From contig JBHGNT010000001.1 of assembly GCA_043228905.1 (NCBI GenBank), positions 5,146,001 through 5,210,000 on the forward strand: DNA of 64,000 bases, written 5' to 3'. Under the pieces are notes generated by a model that did not search any database, had not been told where the DNA came from, and worked only from the letters and a program-made list of their open reading frames with translations. The position numbers and the translations under genes were made by a program. Below, piece after piece: positions 12,720 to 25,493 of this stretch; the stretch's first letter is position 1; each line of letters starts with the position of its first letter. This DNA comes from Azolla caroliniana (taxonomy: Eukaryota; Polypodiophyta).

Positions 12720-15120
12720 TTCAGATTTTTATATGATCCATCCCGCTTAAAGTTATGACGTGACGACCAAACTACTTACTTGTATCGCTTGCTCTCCGCT
12801 AGGAGGAGGCTTGTTGTCACTCAAGATTTATCCGCACTTCTATGATGTCGGGGGGTTTTTAATCCCTAGTGTGTGTTCCGCCTCCAAATGTACCACGCAC
12901 TCGCTACATCCATACATATGTGATATGGTAGGTGCGTTGGAATCCCATGACGCCTTTGCTGACTTTGTTGTCACCTATGGATGTTGTGTTGCTACCATCA
13001 TCTCTCTATATATTGTCGTTGTTCGATGTGACCGCTCCAGCTTGCCTAGGTAGAGTTGAGAGGTTCGATCCTTTGCACTTTGATGTGTGATGCTTCGATC
13101 AAGTACTTTGTCTCGTGTTACATTGTAAACCCTTGGCCAAGTCGTGCCTTGTCACGACATTCTAGGGTTGCATCCTATATGCACACGAAAGTTTTCACAA
13201 ACATTATGAGGAAGGATCATCAACCAATCTCTGTTTTTTTTCAATGAAATCATTTGTCTGTGTCATGTGATGCATCGTTTGAAGTGTTGAAGTGATTTTC
13301 TTTTTACAACTTAGATGGAAGTGTGTGGGATGCATGTAGGAAGATGAAAGAGGTCCAATATTTGATATTTTGGAGGGTTTTGAATACCTATTCAAATGTT
13401 AATTAATAAATATCAAAACCTCTTTAGAAACCTTGTCAAAACTGTTTCTAAAGACGTGAAATAAAAAACCCTACCTTACTTTAGAGAGCAATGAGAACAC
13501 CGATTGGCCAATGAAAAAAGGCTAGTTCATCAACCATTGACATCTCATGTCAGTCAACTATCACAGAAATTTCTATTTTAACATTTTAAATTTTTTTTAT
13601 CAAGGGTGTTCAAGCAAACATGGGAAATATTAATATATTACGGTGGGAACTTAATTGGAAAATATTATGGGTGGAATTTTTTTACAATAAGAGTATGAGC
13701 TTTGTACGGGGAGATAATTTAATCAACAAATTTAGGACTTGTTTTTGCAAGAAGGAGAACTCTTTGTGGCATTTAGACTCATCACCCCGTTCATTCATGT
13801 TTCTGTTGTCACCGAAAATATATATTTTGGTCATTATAGGAGGTAACCACGTGCCAGACGATCCTCGTAGTGACACTGAGGGATGCGTCACATATCCATA
13901 AACTTGGCAACTGACAACAATTACATACAACTTTGTTGGTAAGTGCATGCATTATTCCTTTCTAATGATTATTGGATCAATCGAGACAGTATCACTTGTA
14001 AGAGTTTCAATACCAAACTACACGTACTATCAACCTTTGTGTTGTTTGATAGTTTAGAAATGGTTGTCAAATAGAGTTTCAATGATTAAATTTTATTCGA
14101 GCATGAGAAATAATCTTAAGAAATCAATATTTTTGGAACATACTTACGACTTCAACTTGTGTAACCAACTTAAAATTAATAAATTGTACTTGTAACCTTA
14201 CCTTTTCATGAATTGTTGAAATACAAAGGAAAACATCACTTGCAGTCCAAAAATGTTGATATCATTCAAAATGATTAGTAATGTATTTAAGTCAATCTTA
14301 TATGCTTGCTTCAATTAATGGAGTGTCATGTTTCTCGACAGGGAAGTATGTCATTGGACAAGACTTTGCCACTCCTCAATGTCAAAGATCAAACATTGTG
14401 AAAGTCTGTAGTGACCATGTGCTTATAGTTACCTACTTAAACTTGATAATTTTGTCCAAAAAAACAAGAAAAAATGCACTCAATTCAAAACTCGTGCATC
14501 ACATACATTTCATGAATTCAAGATTTTGTTTCAGAGTTCCATTTCGTTTCCAAAAATACGAAACAATTTTGAAAGTAATTAATAGCAATACACCCACACA
14601 AACATATGAAGATTTGACCATACAAACAAAAAGCACAAGGACTCTTGGTATATCGGCTCAAAAATGTTGAATTTACTCTTTGTTGTGCTTGGAGATAAGA
14701 ACATAATTAGAGGTTAGCGACCCCAAAAAGGCCCTTGACATCAAACCCACACAAAAGAAGCTGGTAAAATGCTCTCTATATCATAAAAGCAAAAAGATAC
14801 ATAACTATTGAACACCTCATCTTTTCTTCCGGCAATAAAAGCTCACAAGTTACATGTGGGAAACGAACATGAAAGCGAGCGTAGTAAAGGCCCACATTGG
14901 ATCGATCACACCCCATAACATTACATTGGAAGCAAACCATCGGAAAATATGTTGTGAAACTTTCTCCTTGTGACACATTTTCCACACACTTCTATGTCTC
15001 TCTCTCTCTCTCCCCCTCTTTCTTTCTTTACTTACTTCTATTGAGACTTCTTTCTGTTTTATCACTGTGCACCACTTCAGTGTTAACTAAAGTCATATAG
15101 TTTTCTGCATCTCTCTTTGC
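12720..15120. other. Intergenic; no gene recognised
   Basis: Only short open frames without domains are present. The part near 13,030-13,075 has a GGTTCGATCC box preceded by a partial tRNA A-box-like stretch, possibly an old SINE fragment, but no complete tRNA fold is visible. The right end has a pyrimidine-rich leader of the next gene. Confidence 0.45.
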
Positions 15121-15130
15121 TCTGTCAAGA

Positions 15131-15159
15131 AGAAGAAGAAGAAGAAGAAGACGAAGAAG
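15131..15159. repeat. (AAG)n tract in the 5'UTR of the TMEM205-like gene
   Basis: About nine AAG/GAA units, with one ACG interruption, end at the ATG. Confidence 0.85.
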
Positions 15160-18100
15160 ATGTGGATTACTCGCTTTGTCGTTATACTCAGCTTCCTAGC
15201 CTTAGGGGCTGTGCTCTACTCGTCGTTGTCTTCTTCTTCTTCCAATTTTAACACCAGTTACGGTGTTGCTCTTCGCCTGGCTCACCTCCTCAGTTTCGCT
15301 ACTGCTTGGGGTGTCGCTCTATGGGTTACCTTCATCGGTGGCATCATCATGTTCAAGTAAGGTTTTCATTTGCAAGTAAATAAAGTCTGATTTCTTTTAA
15401 AAATAATTATTTTTTTATATTACCGTCGTTTATTTAAAATTTATTGTTTTTTTCTTTCTCATCCATTTGTTGTAATTGCAATGATTAAAATGAGTGATGC
15501 AATATCTTTCTTTTAATTGTATTTATTTAGTTATTTTTTTCATCCCATCGTTGAAGTGGCAGTTCTCATCGATCTATGGACATAAAAAAAGGATTCTGGC
15601 AGGAACGAATTTCTGCTGTGTGAATCCCCAAGTATAGAAAAATATTGGATGGGAAAGCAAAGGAACATAAAATCCTAGAATTATAGAAATTTCGGGCAGA
15701 ATTCATGTCTCTCAAAAGCCTAAAAATATAGAAATATTGGGCCAGATCCATACCTTCATTTATTGATCAGAAAGCTTGGAAATGCTGTATAAAAATTTAC
15801 ATGACACTTCCAAAGTACAGAAATATTGGGCGAAAATTATATCTTGTGAAACCCTAAAGATGTACAAATTTATTTCATCTTTCCATAACCCTTTGAACTC
15901 CCACTTCTTTTGGAGAGGCTTGGATGGAAATGACACTAGGCCTAGTACAAAGTCATTTCCTTTATCGAATATGTTACATCATAACACGTTTTGTACAATA
16001 CTAGAACTCTTTTAGCTTAAGTTCTATTTAAATTTTTGATGATTGGGTAAATACCCTATTTTGTTGTACACCAATTGTCTCATGGGCCAATTTTGTCCTT
16101 AGAAGACGTTAATATATCTTTCTTTCTTTCTCAACCTCATCCAAAAAATTTGCCAAAAGTTTTAAAAATCGCTTAACTTTTTTTCATTTTGGCTTACATT
16201 TGCTCCTTGACATCACTAATTCCAGAAGGTGTGACCTATGTGTCACATCTCACTAGCACAATCGTACGTGTTTTGAAGTTTACTTTCTACCACACCATTG
16301 ACGAGTTCTGGTTAAGGTGCGTTAGACTCACATTCAGCCCAGACTTTATAGTTCTTTAGTGTTATGAAGAACTAGGATCCAGAATTTGTGGCTACTTCCG
16401 TTATTGTGTATAATGAGCATAGTTATAGTTAGGCAACATGGCTTTATGAGCACAGTACCGCTGGAGGGAATCAATTTATTAATTGCAAAACTTGGTACAC
16501 CCACCGAATACCAAAATTTAGCAACATGGTTTTATGAGCAAGCTTGATTTATGCTAAAAATACAACATGGGTTCTCCAATGAGTTTGCAAGCAATCTTGG
16601 AGCAGAATAAGGGTATCCCCTCTTGCCTAGACCCATGCATAGAACAAGTACAAGATTTCGTCAAGCAAGTAGCACAAAGCGAGGAACTTTTCGGGACCAG
16701 CATTAGGTAAATATTTGATTATGCTACTTCTGTATGCAGATGATGTGGTGCTCTTGTAACAGGGTTTCAACACTCATTAGTGCTTGCTTGGTTCACAGAG
16801 ACTTAAACCACATGTCTGAATCCAATTTACAATCTCGATAATCGTCAGAGACTTAAACCACCTTTGACTATTCAAATCAAACGTATCTAAACAAAAATTC
16901 AAATAGAGATTCTCCACCCCAAATTTGTCCATCGAACCATGAAACCATTCTAGCTCCATGCCTTAATCATAGTTTTTCTAATATATATATGATTGAGCAG
17001 ATTTTATGCTGCTTGATTGTAAAAAAGATATTTTTTCTATGCAGTTTCTTTTTCCCTTTAACTTCCGCAGACGATCAAGGTTCTTTAGCTGAATAAATAA
17101 GATGTTTAGAGTCAGGTCATCACGCACGTGTTTTCAGAAATTTCCGCTTAAAAAAGAACAAATTAAAGATCTCATTAATTTCTCACCTTTGGTTCTGGAA
17201 CTTTGAGTTTCTTTTGGCCGATATTTGCAAGGCTCAGCTACTCCCGAATTAGTTGTTAGTTGTTGACAGCATGAAGAACTAGGTTTTTGGCATTCATCAT
17301 TAACTCTATCAACCTGTTCACGGGGTATATCAAACATATTTACCAAAATCTTTCATAAACTTTTTGTTGACATTCAGCTTGCTAGTCCTCATTTCATGAT
17401 GAAGAATTAAACAAGATGGAGAAAATATGGCTAGATCACATAGTATATGTCATCGAAGTGAAAAAAAGGGTTTGAATTTGGGGTTACTTGTAGGGTTGTA
17501 AGGTATCGAGTTTTAGGGTTCATAAATTTATGCAAGTTTTCATGTGTGTTTATGCTCATAGATTCATATATTTTTTGTAGCATATGTTTTACGGGTTTGT
17601 GTAGGCTAGCACATATTGAGATTTTCAGAGGTCTGAACTGTAATTTGTTTATACTTTTGATTCGCATGAATGAAATAGTTCATCAATTTCTCTGGTAAAT
17701 ATTGTACAATATTCATTGGTCTCATATTACTTAAACATTCTTTTGTGGGTATCATGCTCTATATTGAGGTTTCTGACGAGTAATATATATATATATATAT
17801 ATATATATTCCTACTAAAATCAAACAAGAAAATATAGTTTTCTTACTTTGGATTTAAAGATTATTGAATCTTACTTCATTTTAAATATGTTTATGTTCTT
17901 TTATTTCTCAAACAAGAGTGTAATCTTGTGCTCTCGATCACGTTGAGTCAAATGATGATAGTTTGTAAGTAACCTAATAGGTTTAAGCACATATTGCACT
18001 GTTTTGTGGATATATAATTATTGTTTTTTCTTAATTCATTGTGGATAGGAATCTTCCTCGACATCAATTCGGTAACTTGCAATCAAAAATGTTCCCAGCA

Positions 18101-18782
18101 TATTTCAGCCTCCTCGCAGTGTGTGCGATTATTTGCCTCTCTGTTTTTAGTATTTTGCATCCGTGGAAATCGTCATCATTGACAGAGAAGACTCAGATCG
18201 TGTCCTTGGCTCTTTCGTTGATTGCGACTCTTGCCAACATCCTCGTGTTTGAACCAATTACCACCAAGGTAATAGCTCATTCATTCATTCAAAGTTGTTG
18301 TAAGAGTTCATATTGTATTCCAAATATGTTTCTATTTAAGGGTACATATTTATGGATCCAATTCATTTTGTCTTTATACATCATAATCAAATGATCTGAA
18401 GAGGGATCTCTGAGATACATATTTATGGGTCCATTCATTAGATCTGTGTAATATATTTGAAAATCATGTTTATTCCAGGGTACATATTCTGTGAACTCAA
18501 TTTGTTCATAAATAAGGTTATCCTAGTGCACCTTTTTTATGTTTTCCTTCCATTTTTGTTTTCTAGGTAATGCGAGAAAGGCACAGGATTGAGAGGGAGG
18601 AGTCTATTGGAGACGAAGTTGGGCTGACGAAAAATAAGGAAGTTGCGAACAGAAACCCAAAGCTTGCAAAAATAAACAAAAAGTTTGGCATGATCCATGG
18701 GCTTTCATCACTTGCGAACCTCTTCTCATTTGGTGGCTTTGCTATTCACTCTTGGTATTTGGCAAACAAGCTTGTAATATAG
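15160..18782 (+). CDS. TMEM205-like (DUF4149) small membrane protein, 3 exons
   Basis: Exons 15160-15356, 18049-18268 and 18567-18782 join in frame to 210 aa. The first exon has a hydrophobic N-terminus and then the family signature LAHLLSFATAWGVALWVTF, followed by GGIIMF. Exon 2 begins KNLPRHQFGNLQSKMFPAYF and carries two more membrane segments. Exon 3 has a charged loop, KINKKFGMIHGLSSLANL and a final hydrophobic stretch. Four transmembrane helices and this motif order fit the eukaryotic TMEM205 family, which plants also have. The molecular function in plants is not established. Intron 1 is long (2.7 kb) and contains repeat remnants; introns 1 and 2 are GT-AG. The start codon directly follows an (AAG)n tract, so the 5'UTR is purine-rich. 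Confidence 0.85.
15620..15850. repeat. Degenerate direct repeats in TMEM205-like intron 1
   Basis: A motif like ATATAGAAATATTGGG recurs four times (near 15633, 15682, 15724 and 15817) with irregular spacing, mostly about 45-90 bp. The copies are diverged, so this is an old tandem array. Confidence 0.45.
16560..16760 (+). mobile_element. Decayed LINE reverse-transcriptase fragment in intron 1
   Basis: From 16721 the plus strand reads MLLLYADDVVLL and then a stop. YADD is the catalytic motif of reverse transcriptases, and the hydrophobic residues around it match the plant L1/LINE pattern. Upstream (16,560-16,690) a broken frame resembles the preceding RT region. Stops and frameshifts show that it is dead. 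It lies in sense orientation inside the TMEM205-like intron. Confidence 0.6.
17788..17811. repeat. (TA)n microsatellite in TMEM205-like intron 1
   Basis: An uninterrupted TA run of about 11 units. Confidence 0.8.
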
Positions 18783-20120
18783 ATAGTCATGCACAAGATA
18801 TGTTTGCACATTGAATTTATGTGCGCCTAATGTGACACATTGACATATTAATCGCCTCACGAGAAAATTATAACATTTAGGTTTTGAGACTGCTTGGTTT
18901 AGACATTAATGTGTTAGTGTAATTGGTTTTGACTATGCTTTTATTTAGAGATAACCATTATTATAGTGGTGTATTTTGAATTTGATCCCCACCCATTTAC
19001 ACAACCTCCCATATACTTGAATCACAATGCACAGATGTTTCAGTAATATTTGGAACTTGATATGCATAGGATATATGAAGTGAAATAATTCATCTATCTG
19101 AGAATATAACATGAACATTTTTGTCATTATTTTCTCTTGCTTCATTCAACATTGACAGATAATATTATTGCCTTAGTCCTTGTGTAGTCGGAACCCTAGT
19201 AATGCTTATAAATGAAATTGCATTGTTGGATACTTTAGAGCTAATTAACTGCAAGCTCAATCATGAAGAAGACATGCTTTTGGATATTGTTTTTACTTGT
19301 AGCGCAACATATTTAATGCTGTGTTCTTATGAGATTGCTTAAGATTGCAATGGTGTGTAAATAGGAACCCAAAATTATGTGGTCATTAATTGTTTTTGGA
19401 TACGTTATAACATTGTCTCTCATATAGGTTTTATTTGTGGGTTATGAATATTGCTCGTATGAACTTGATAAAGATAAATTTATGTGTCCTCGTGGATGAA
19501 GGATCTTATTTGTACAAACATGACAACTTTGGATTCAACTCTATATGATCTCCACTTTAGATTTGTGAAAGTTCGTCTACTTATGCATTGTCCCCCAAAT
19601 CCTATGCCATACTTAGGCACTTATAGATATCAATGAAGCAATAACTCAATAAGGAGATGACTGTAATAGCATGGAGGAAACGAGAAGCTACAAACATTGA
19701 TTATCGACGTATATTGTAAAATGTACACAAGAGATCAAAACCAGCCTACTTAGCTTCGTACTTCTTGCTCAATTTATAGTTGATACAAACGTACCCATTT
19801 TGGTTAGCTTAGCTACATGCATGCTAAAAAGGGTATACCAATAGGTACATCCATGCTAAAATGGGTGGCACAAAGGAACACATGCACACCACAATACATT
19901 GTCTACACTCCAATAAAAAGCTACAAAAAAACCTAGTTAGTGATGGCGCTTATAGCATGGGAGAAATGGGAGACTTACATTGATGGATGGACTAGAGATG
20001 ATTCATGGGGTCACATGTATCATGGTATGTATGTATGTATGTATGTATGATTAGATGGATGGACATGGGGAAGTGGTGCGTGTGAATGGACTTTTATCAA
20101 AACAAATGACGATATTTTAA
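18783..20120. other. Intergenic; contains a (GTAT)n tract, no gene recognised
   Basis: Short frames only. A GTAT microsatellite of about six units lies near 20,025-20,050. The left end should hold the 3'UTR of the TMEM205-like gene. Confidence 0.5.
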
Positions 20121-20135
20121 GGACACCTCAAGAAA

Positions 20136-20144
20136 TTAGGGTTT
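20136..20144 (+). promoter_or_regulatory. Telo-box (TTAGGGTTT) upstream of RPL35A
   Basis: An exact reverse telo-box lies about 95 bp upstream of the RPL35A start codon. Telo-boxes are a known hallmark of plant ribosomal-protein promoters, which fits the gene downstream. Confidence 0.6.
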
Positions 20145-20237
20145 TCATATGTTTGTGCATTTCTTTCATCATCATCTTCTCCTTCTTCTTCTTCGCTGCA
20201 ATTTCTACAGACCTTAGCCTGTGCCATCTTCATCGTC

Positions 20238-22432
20238 ATGCCGGAGAACAAGGGAGAGCGCGTCAGGTCTTTCTTCCTCTCACTGTTTTCTTTCACCTCT
20301 CTTTTGCTTCTCTTTCCATCTATCTCTGTGTCTTCCTCGCTTCATCCATCTCTGTCTCTGTCTCTGTCTCTCTCTCCATGTATTTCTTCCTTTATTTCGA
20401 GCTCATTGTTTTTATTTTCCTTTCCTGTCTTCGTCATCTTTCTTTCTTTTCCCTTCACTATAAATCTGTCCTTGTCTCTGCCCTATCCTCGGGATTGTTT
20501 CTCTTTTTGATCTGGTGTCATCTTCTTGTTTCTCTACGATTACTTTGCCCGGGCTCAATTCTTACTTGACAAAGTGCTGTAGTTTCAATAAGTTTTTTCT
20601 CTCTAACTTCTGGGGATGATCCATTGAGACTTTCCATCTCAATACTTTTACGTATATATATTTATTTCTTGTTCCACGGTTTGCACACATGTGTCCTCTT
20701 TCTTCCTTTTACATTTGGTATCTATTGAACATTCCTCATTATCTACTTATGAAGAGGGATTTGTTGCCTTTTACATATCAAGGTTTCAATTTGATTCCTT
20801 ATTACGACTGATCTTTTCATCAGTATGAAAACCGAGAGTGTAAAAACCGGTTGTTGTTGCTCATAGATAATTATCCATACAATATCCATGACGACATTTT
20901 ATTTACATTTTCGTTTTGATGATGTTTTGTTTGTATTCATCAAATATTTCTTAATCTTTATCTAAATGCTGAAATGTCGCTCTTTTACTACACCGCATTT
21001 TTAAATGTGGTTTATTCTTGGTAAATCTCCTTATCCATCAGTTAATCCTTATATTTTACATGGAAAGCTTTGAGTACAATCTCTCTTCGTGACTGTGTTA
21101 CTCAATATGTTTTACTCATAAGTAGCTTTTTGATGGAAAAGAGACAATTTTATTTGATTGAGAATTGCTTCTTTTCTTGATGTCATTCTTCTAATATCTT
21201 CATTGAACGACAGGCTCTATGTACGAGGAAACATTCTTGGATACAAAAGGTTAACATGGAAATATAAATAATGATGCATATCTATAAATACTATTGATAT
21301 GGCTTTTGGAGAAAATCTGAATAAACCTGAACTTTCGTCCATTTCCTTGGCTTTCCGTATGCTTTTTGACATTTCCCAAAACGCTTCTGGTTAACCGCAG
21401 AAAAAGAGAGAAGGGTATGAATCGTAGACATAATTGCTCAGCTAATCCACCTGATAAATCTCCTGAGATGGGTTTGACCGATGGCGTTTTGATGTAATGT
21501 CAAAAAAGTAGGGTTTGCTAGTGAAGTCAACGAACATGTCAGGGGTATTTTGGAGTTTCCCCCTTAGGTGTCCTGTACTGCGGATGTACTGAAGATTTTA
21601 AGTCTCGTGTGCAGAGGCAAGTCTAACCAGTATCCTAGTACGTCTCTCATTCAAATTGAGGGTGTTAACACTACAGAAGAGGTGAACTGGTACTTAGGGA
21701 AAAGGATTGCTTATGTTTATAAAGCAAAGACAAAGAAGAATGGTACTTTGTATCGAGCCACTTGGGGCAGAGTTGTGAAACCACATGGAAACAGTGGGGT
21801 AGTTCGCGCCCGCTTCAAAACCAACTTGCCTCCTAGCTCTTTGGCAAGTGTTTCGATTTCCCTTTATGATGCTTTTGCTGGAATTCTGTTATACGTTTGT
21901 TTCATGGATTGCATTGTGTATTGTTGTACATGGTCCTTTGTACATTGGCTGATGGATTGCATTGTACAGTGGTTGCTAATATGTAGGGCTCATTGTATCT
22001 AGATTATTTGTCTAGGTTGCATTGTACAATGTTGTAAGATTTTGGTTTCTGTTTTACACCGATGATTTCGATTTTCATTGTTTTATGACTCCCAGTGCAT
22101 GAACCCCATTGTATGCTGCTATATGGACCGCATTTTATGTGATGCTAGTAATTCTGCTATATGTACAAATTTTGGATTGTACCTTGCTGATAGATTCTGT
22201 TCTATGTGCTTTGTAGTGTCAGTTTTTCTAGCATTCTAAATTACTTTTCCCTAGGATTTTGACAGTACGCTTCATGTAGTTCTATCTATGAATTGTAATG
22301 TATTTGTTGAGTTATGAGGCTCTTATCACTTTGATGATGTAACTTGTAAGTGCTTTTGTCTTTGTCTCATTCCTATTGTTTGTTGGACAGGGGGGGAGAG
22401 TAAGAGTCTTTATGTACCCTAGTAGAATCTGA
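20238..22432 (+). CDS. RPL35A: 60S ribosomal protein L35a (eL33), 4 exons
   Basis: eL33 is a structural protein of the cytosolic large ribosomal subunit. Exons 20238-20266, 21214-21249, 21615-21843 and 22391-22432 join to 111 aa, the usual length. They read [10 protein letters not shown], then [12 protein letters not shown], then the conserved core ([54 protein letters not shown]), and finally [13 protein letters not shown]. The last 13 codons are recovered only by splicing from 21843 with a GC donor (GCAAGT) to the acceptor CAG at 22390. Without that splice the reading frame runs on into non-homologous sequence. Introns 1 and 2 are GT-AG. The first exon is very short (29 nt), as is usual for plant ribosomal-protein genes with an intron soon after the ATG. 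Confidence 0.93.
21844..22390 (+). other. GC-AG intron (intron 3) of RPL35A
   Basis: The intron begins GCAAGT and ends TTGGACAG, 547 nt in total. Exon 3 ends in phase 0 after Ser-Leu, and exon 4 resumes with the invariant RVRVFMYPS ending of eL33. No GT donor near 21843 would give a conserved join. GC-AG introns are a known minor class, and the rest of this donor matches the consensus. Confidence 0.82.
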
Positions 22433-25400
22433 GGATGTTGAATCACGGTCATCAGTTCTTTGATACATGGCCTGATTTCCCACAGCTTTTATTCTTGTAG
22501 ACATCTTATTTTGAGCGACTCTGAGGGTTCAGAAATCAAATTATTCTTCAACAAGTTGCAGTGGGACTTTGAGAAGACTTTTTTGGGTGCCAGTTTTGGT
22601 GCACTCTCTTGGTTCATTGTTCGTAGTGTTTGAGGACTATTTTTAATATCCAAAAGTTCAATTCTATTTATCTTCTTCTCCATTCATTGACAAGAATTTT
22701 CTTCAACAACTTGAGACTGTTGGATTCATCTGTCATATGTACTTACTATTTTAAATCTACAAATGCTTATTAACTCAGGCAAGTGAGTTGAATTTGAACA
22801 GCTTTGGAGAGATTAATTTTCCTCACATGTGTTTACTAAATTTAAAGGTACGAATGCTGTCAAACTTGAAGAGTTTTAAATTTTTTATAAGAATACATGT
22901 GACATGCATTTGAGGGATGGCAATATACCTTTACATTCTTAGAGAGATCTATGGTGAACCACACAGGTTAGACCTGAGAAAGTGGATGTCATTTGGGAAG
23001 TACGTGAGGGATTCTATGTTTTAGGTGAGGCATGGATATGGATTTGTATACTTGGTCGAACTATGATGTATTCTGTTTTGCTTACATTCATTGATAAGTG
23101 GTGTCTCTGCTAAAACAATTGGAAGTAAGTGTTGAAGGGTGTGAGCACTAGCACCTCATTTGTTCCTCATGTTAGATGTGAAAGTTGCTTACTATGTGCC
23201 ACCTGCTACTCCATGATTGTTGACATCAACGTGGAAGTGTTGAAGACTGTTGGCATATTCTTTCAAGAGCAGACATCATTATATTCATTATGTGGAGACA
23301 TGCATCAAGTGGGTTTGCTTAAATGAGTCTAAAAGTTATTTTTTTGATGAAAAATTCGAAGAGGTCTGTGTAGGCTGAATAAGGTGGGTGAGAGGGCTTT
23401 CTCTGAGAACTTTCTAAAACTTTAGGGATAACGCATTATATTATTTTACTTTCCATCATGCTTCTGTTATTGCAGTTAAGAGAGAAAAAACGTGATGCTC
23501 GATCCTTGTTATCATTCATGTGTTGATAGTCTAATAACAGACCACCAAGGTAGAATGAGAAAAAAAGATCAAAGAGGTTATGAATGTAGAGGGCATTGGC
23601 AATAGAGAGATGTTCACATGAGGTTGAGAAAAGGGAGAATGATACATATAGTAGCAAAATTATGAGGGGGAAATAAGTTGAGAAACAAGGAAACCTATGG
23701 AAATTAACCATTTGATATGGGATTTTATATATTTTAATTTGTCTTGCACTGTCGATAAACTACTTCCCTTTGTCGATTGGGTTTCCGTCTACTTCTATCA
23801 GAATGAATCTATCTGAGTCGAACCGCTCAAACAAAAAAAGAAAGTGTTCCATTGTATTTTAATTTACCATTTGAGAAACAAGGAGATGTGAAAAATAACA
23901 AAAATTTTGCATTATTTGACTTATAGAAATGTTTAATGTTTGTGATCCTCAACTCCAATAGTATAATTCTAATCATGAAGTCTACCAAATTTAGGTTCCA
24001 TTCACACTATGGAGAGGAAGAACAATATGTTCTTCCCTTTTGAGTATTGGTCCTACAGTAGATGATAGACTTGGAAGAAACACATTTCAAGTGGAGAAAG
24101 TGGTACCTTTATTATTTTATTAGTGTATTTATGTCGAGTCGAGCATAGAAGTAAAGGTAGATGATAAGAGTGCATACAATGGTAGCCTACTATACTATTT
24201 GTGGCTCACCGTTTTCTACAACCCATAATTCGTTCTCATTACATTAATTTGTTTACATCGTATTTGGTTGACTTTACTTACTATTAAAGACAAAATGTGT
24301 CATTCAACCAATTATGATTTGTGCATCGTTCAAGTGATAACGATTATTTGCCTGATTAATGCCACCAATAAATGTAAGATGAAATTTATAGAATAACTTT
24401 AGATTTTCCTTATGGATTTGAATTTGGACTAACTTGAATAAGACAACCATCATATCATTAACCCAACTCCCAATCTATAGATTTTACATGCATTTATGAT
24501 TACCTCTTGTTACTTGTTTGCCCTACATAAGATTGTTGCTTCGTGGATTCTCCTTGACATCGAGGACACAATATTGTAAGATGAATCTTGACTTGAAGGC
24601 ATAAAACTTATGAGAGGTAGATACCCTTGTTTTAGAAGCCAATTGCAAGCCAACCTCCATGCCCATCCTAATGTCAACTTAGGGAGAAAACTCTAAAGGA
24701 TAACCTCATTGAGATGTTAAATGGCCAAAAATCTCATTGATGACCTATGTGACGATCTCATCGGTTACATGTGAAACACTAATTGACCAAACACAAGTAT
24801 CTAATGTCAAGAAAGTGCCCATCCCCCACGATCCTTATGCTATTGGCATTTTCCTATGCTATCATTGACACATGCATAATTACTTGAAGGCACTTTGAAG
24901 TCATACCTTGAGTCTCAAAAATGGTGATGATAATTGCTACTCCTCGGAGAACATTCAAGCTCAAAGCAAGATTCTTATACAAAAGCGACAAAGAGATGAA
25001 CAAGTGCGACCGACCAAAATCGAATACGTTGTGATACACGCAAATGGAGACTCGATTGAATCTTTGACCGGCCAAGAACGTAGAGTGAATCCGACCCGGC
25101 ATCATGTGTAAGGATGTATAGACCGAGGAGCCGGAATCGAATCTTTAGAGGTGTGAATCTCAAGCCTGGGCTGGAGGAAAAAGCTTCCTACCAAGGTATT
25201 TCAGTTTATTGTAAAGCCATTCAATAGAAAGAAATTCAGCACATGCTCAAAAACATGTAGACCAGAATTTCTTTCTATTGGAATTCCTCTTCCTATTCTT
25301 CACAGAGTCCAATCGGAGATTCAGGCCCTCCTCTGTCTCTGATCAACCTGAAGCCGGCCCAACAACCTCGTTTATCAGTGGTTTTGATCAATTTAACAAG

Positions 25401-25493
25401 GTAAGCCTCTGTTTATCTCGCCAATAGACTCGCAGTTTCATGGGAATTCTCTCCGTTTTTTGGTCATTTTGAAGCCAAAGAAGGAGATTTGAA
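22433..25493. other. Intergenic; no gene recognised
   Basis: About 3 kb of AT-rich sequence with short frames only. No transposon domain or RNA gene was recognised. The last 200 bp presumably carry the promoter and leader of the receptor kinase. Confidence 0.5.

Noticed and set aside
12394-12720. 108-codon Ser/Pro-rich minus-strand frame at the HOS1 5' end
   Set aside because: It overlaps HOS1 exon 1 and the GGAC microsatellite in another frame; it reflects low-complexity leader sequence.
13030-13080. GGTTCGATCC box resembling a tRNA T-arm
   Set aside because: No acceptor-stem pairing or complete cloverleaf could be drawn; at best a SINE scrap.
20153-20569. Overlapping Ser/Phe/Leu-rich frames of 80-138 codons at the RPL35A start
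   Set aside because: They arise from a pyrimidine-rich leader and intron 1 of RPL35A; the real first exon is 29 nt.
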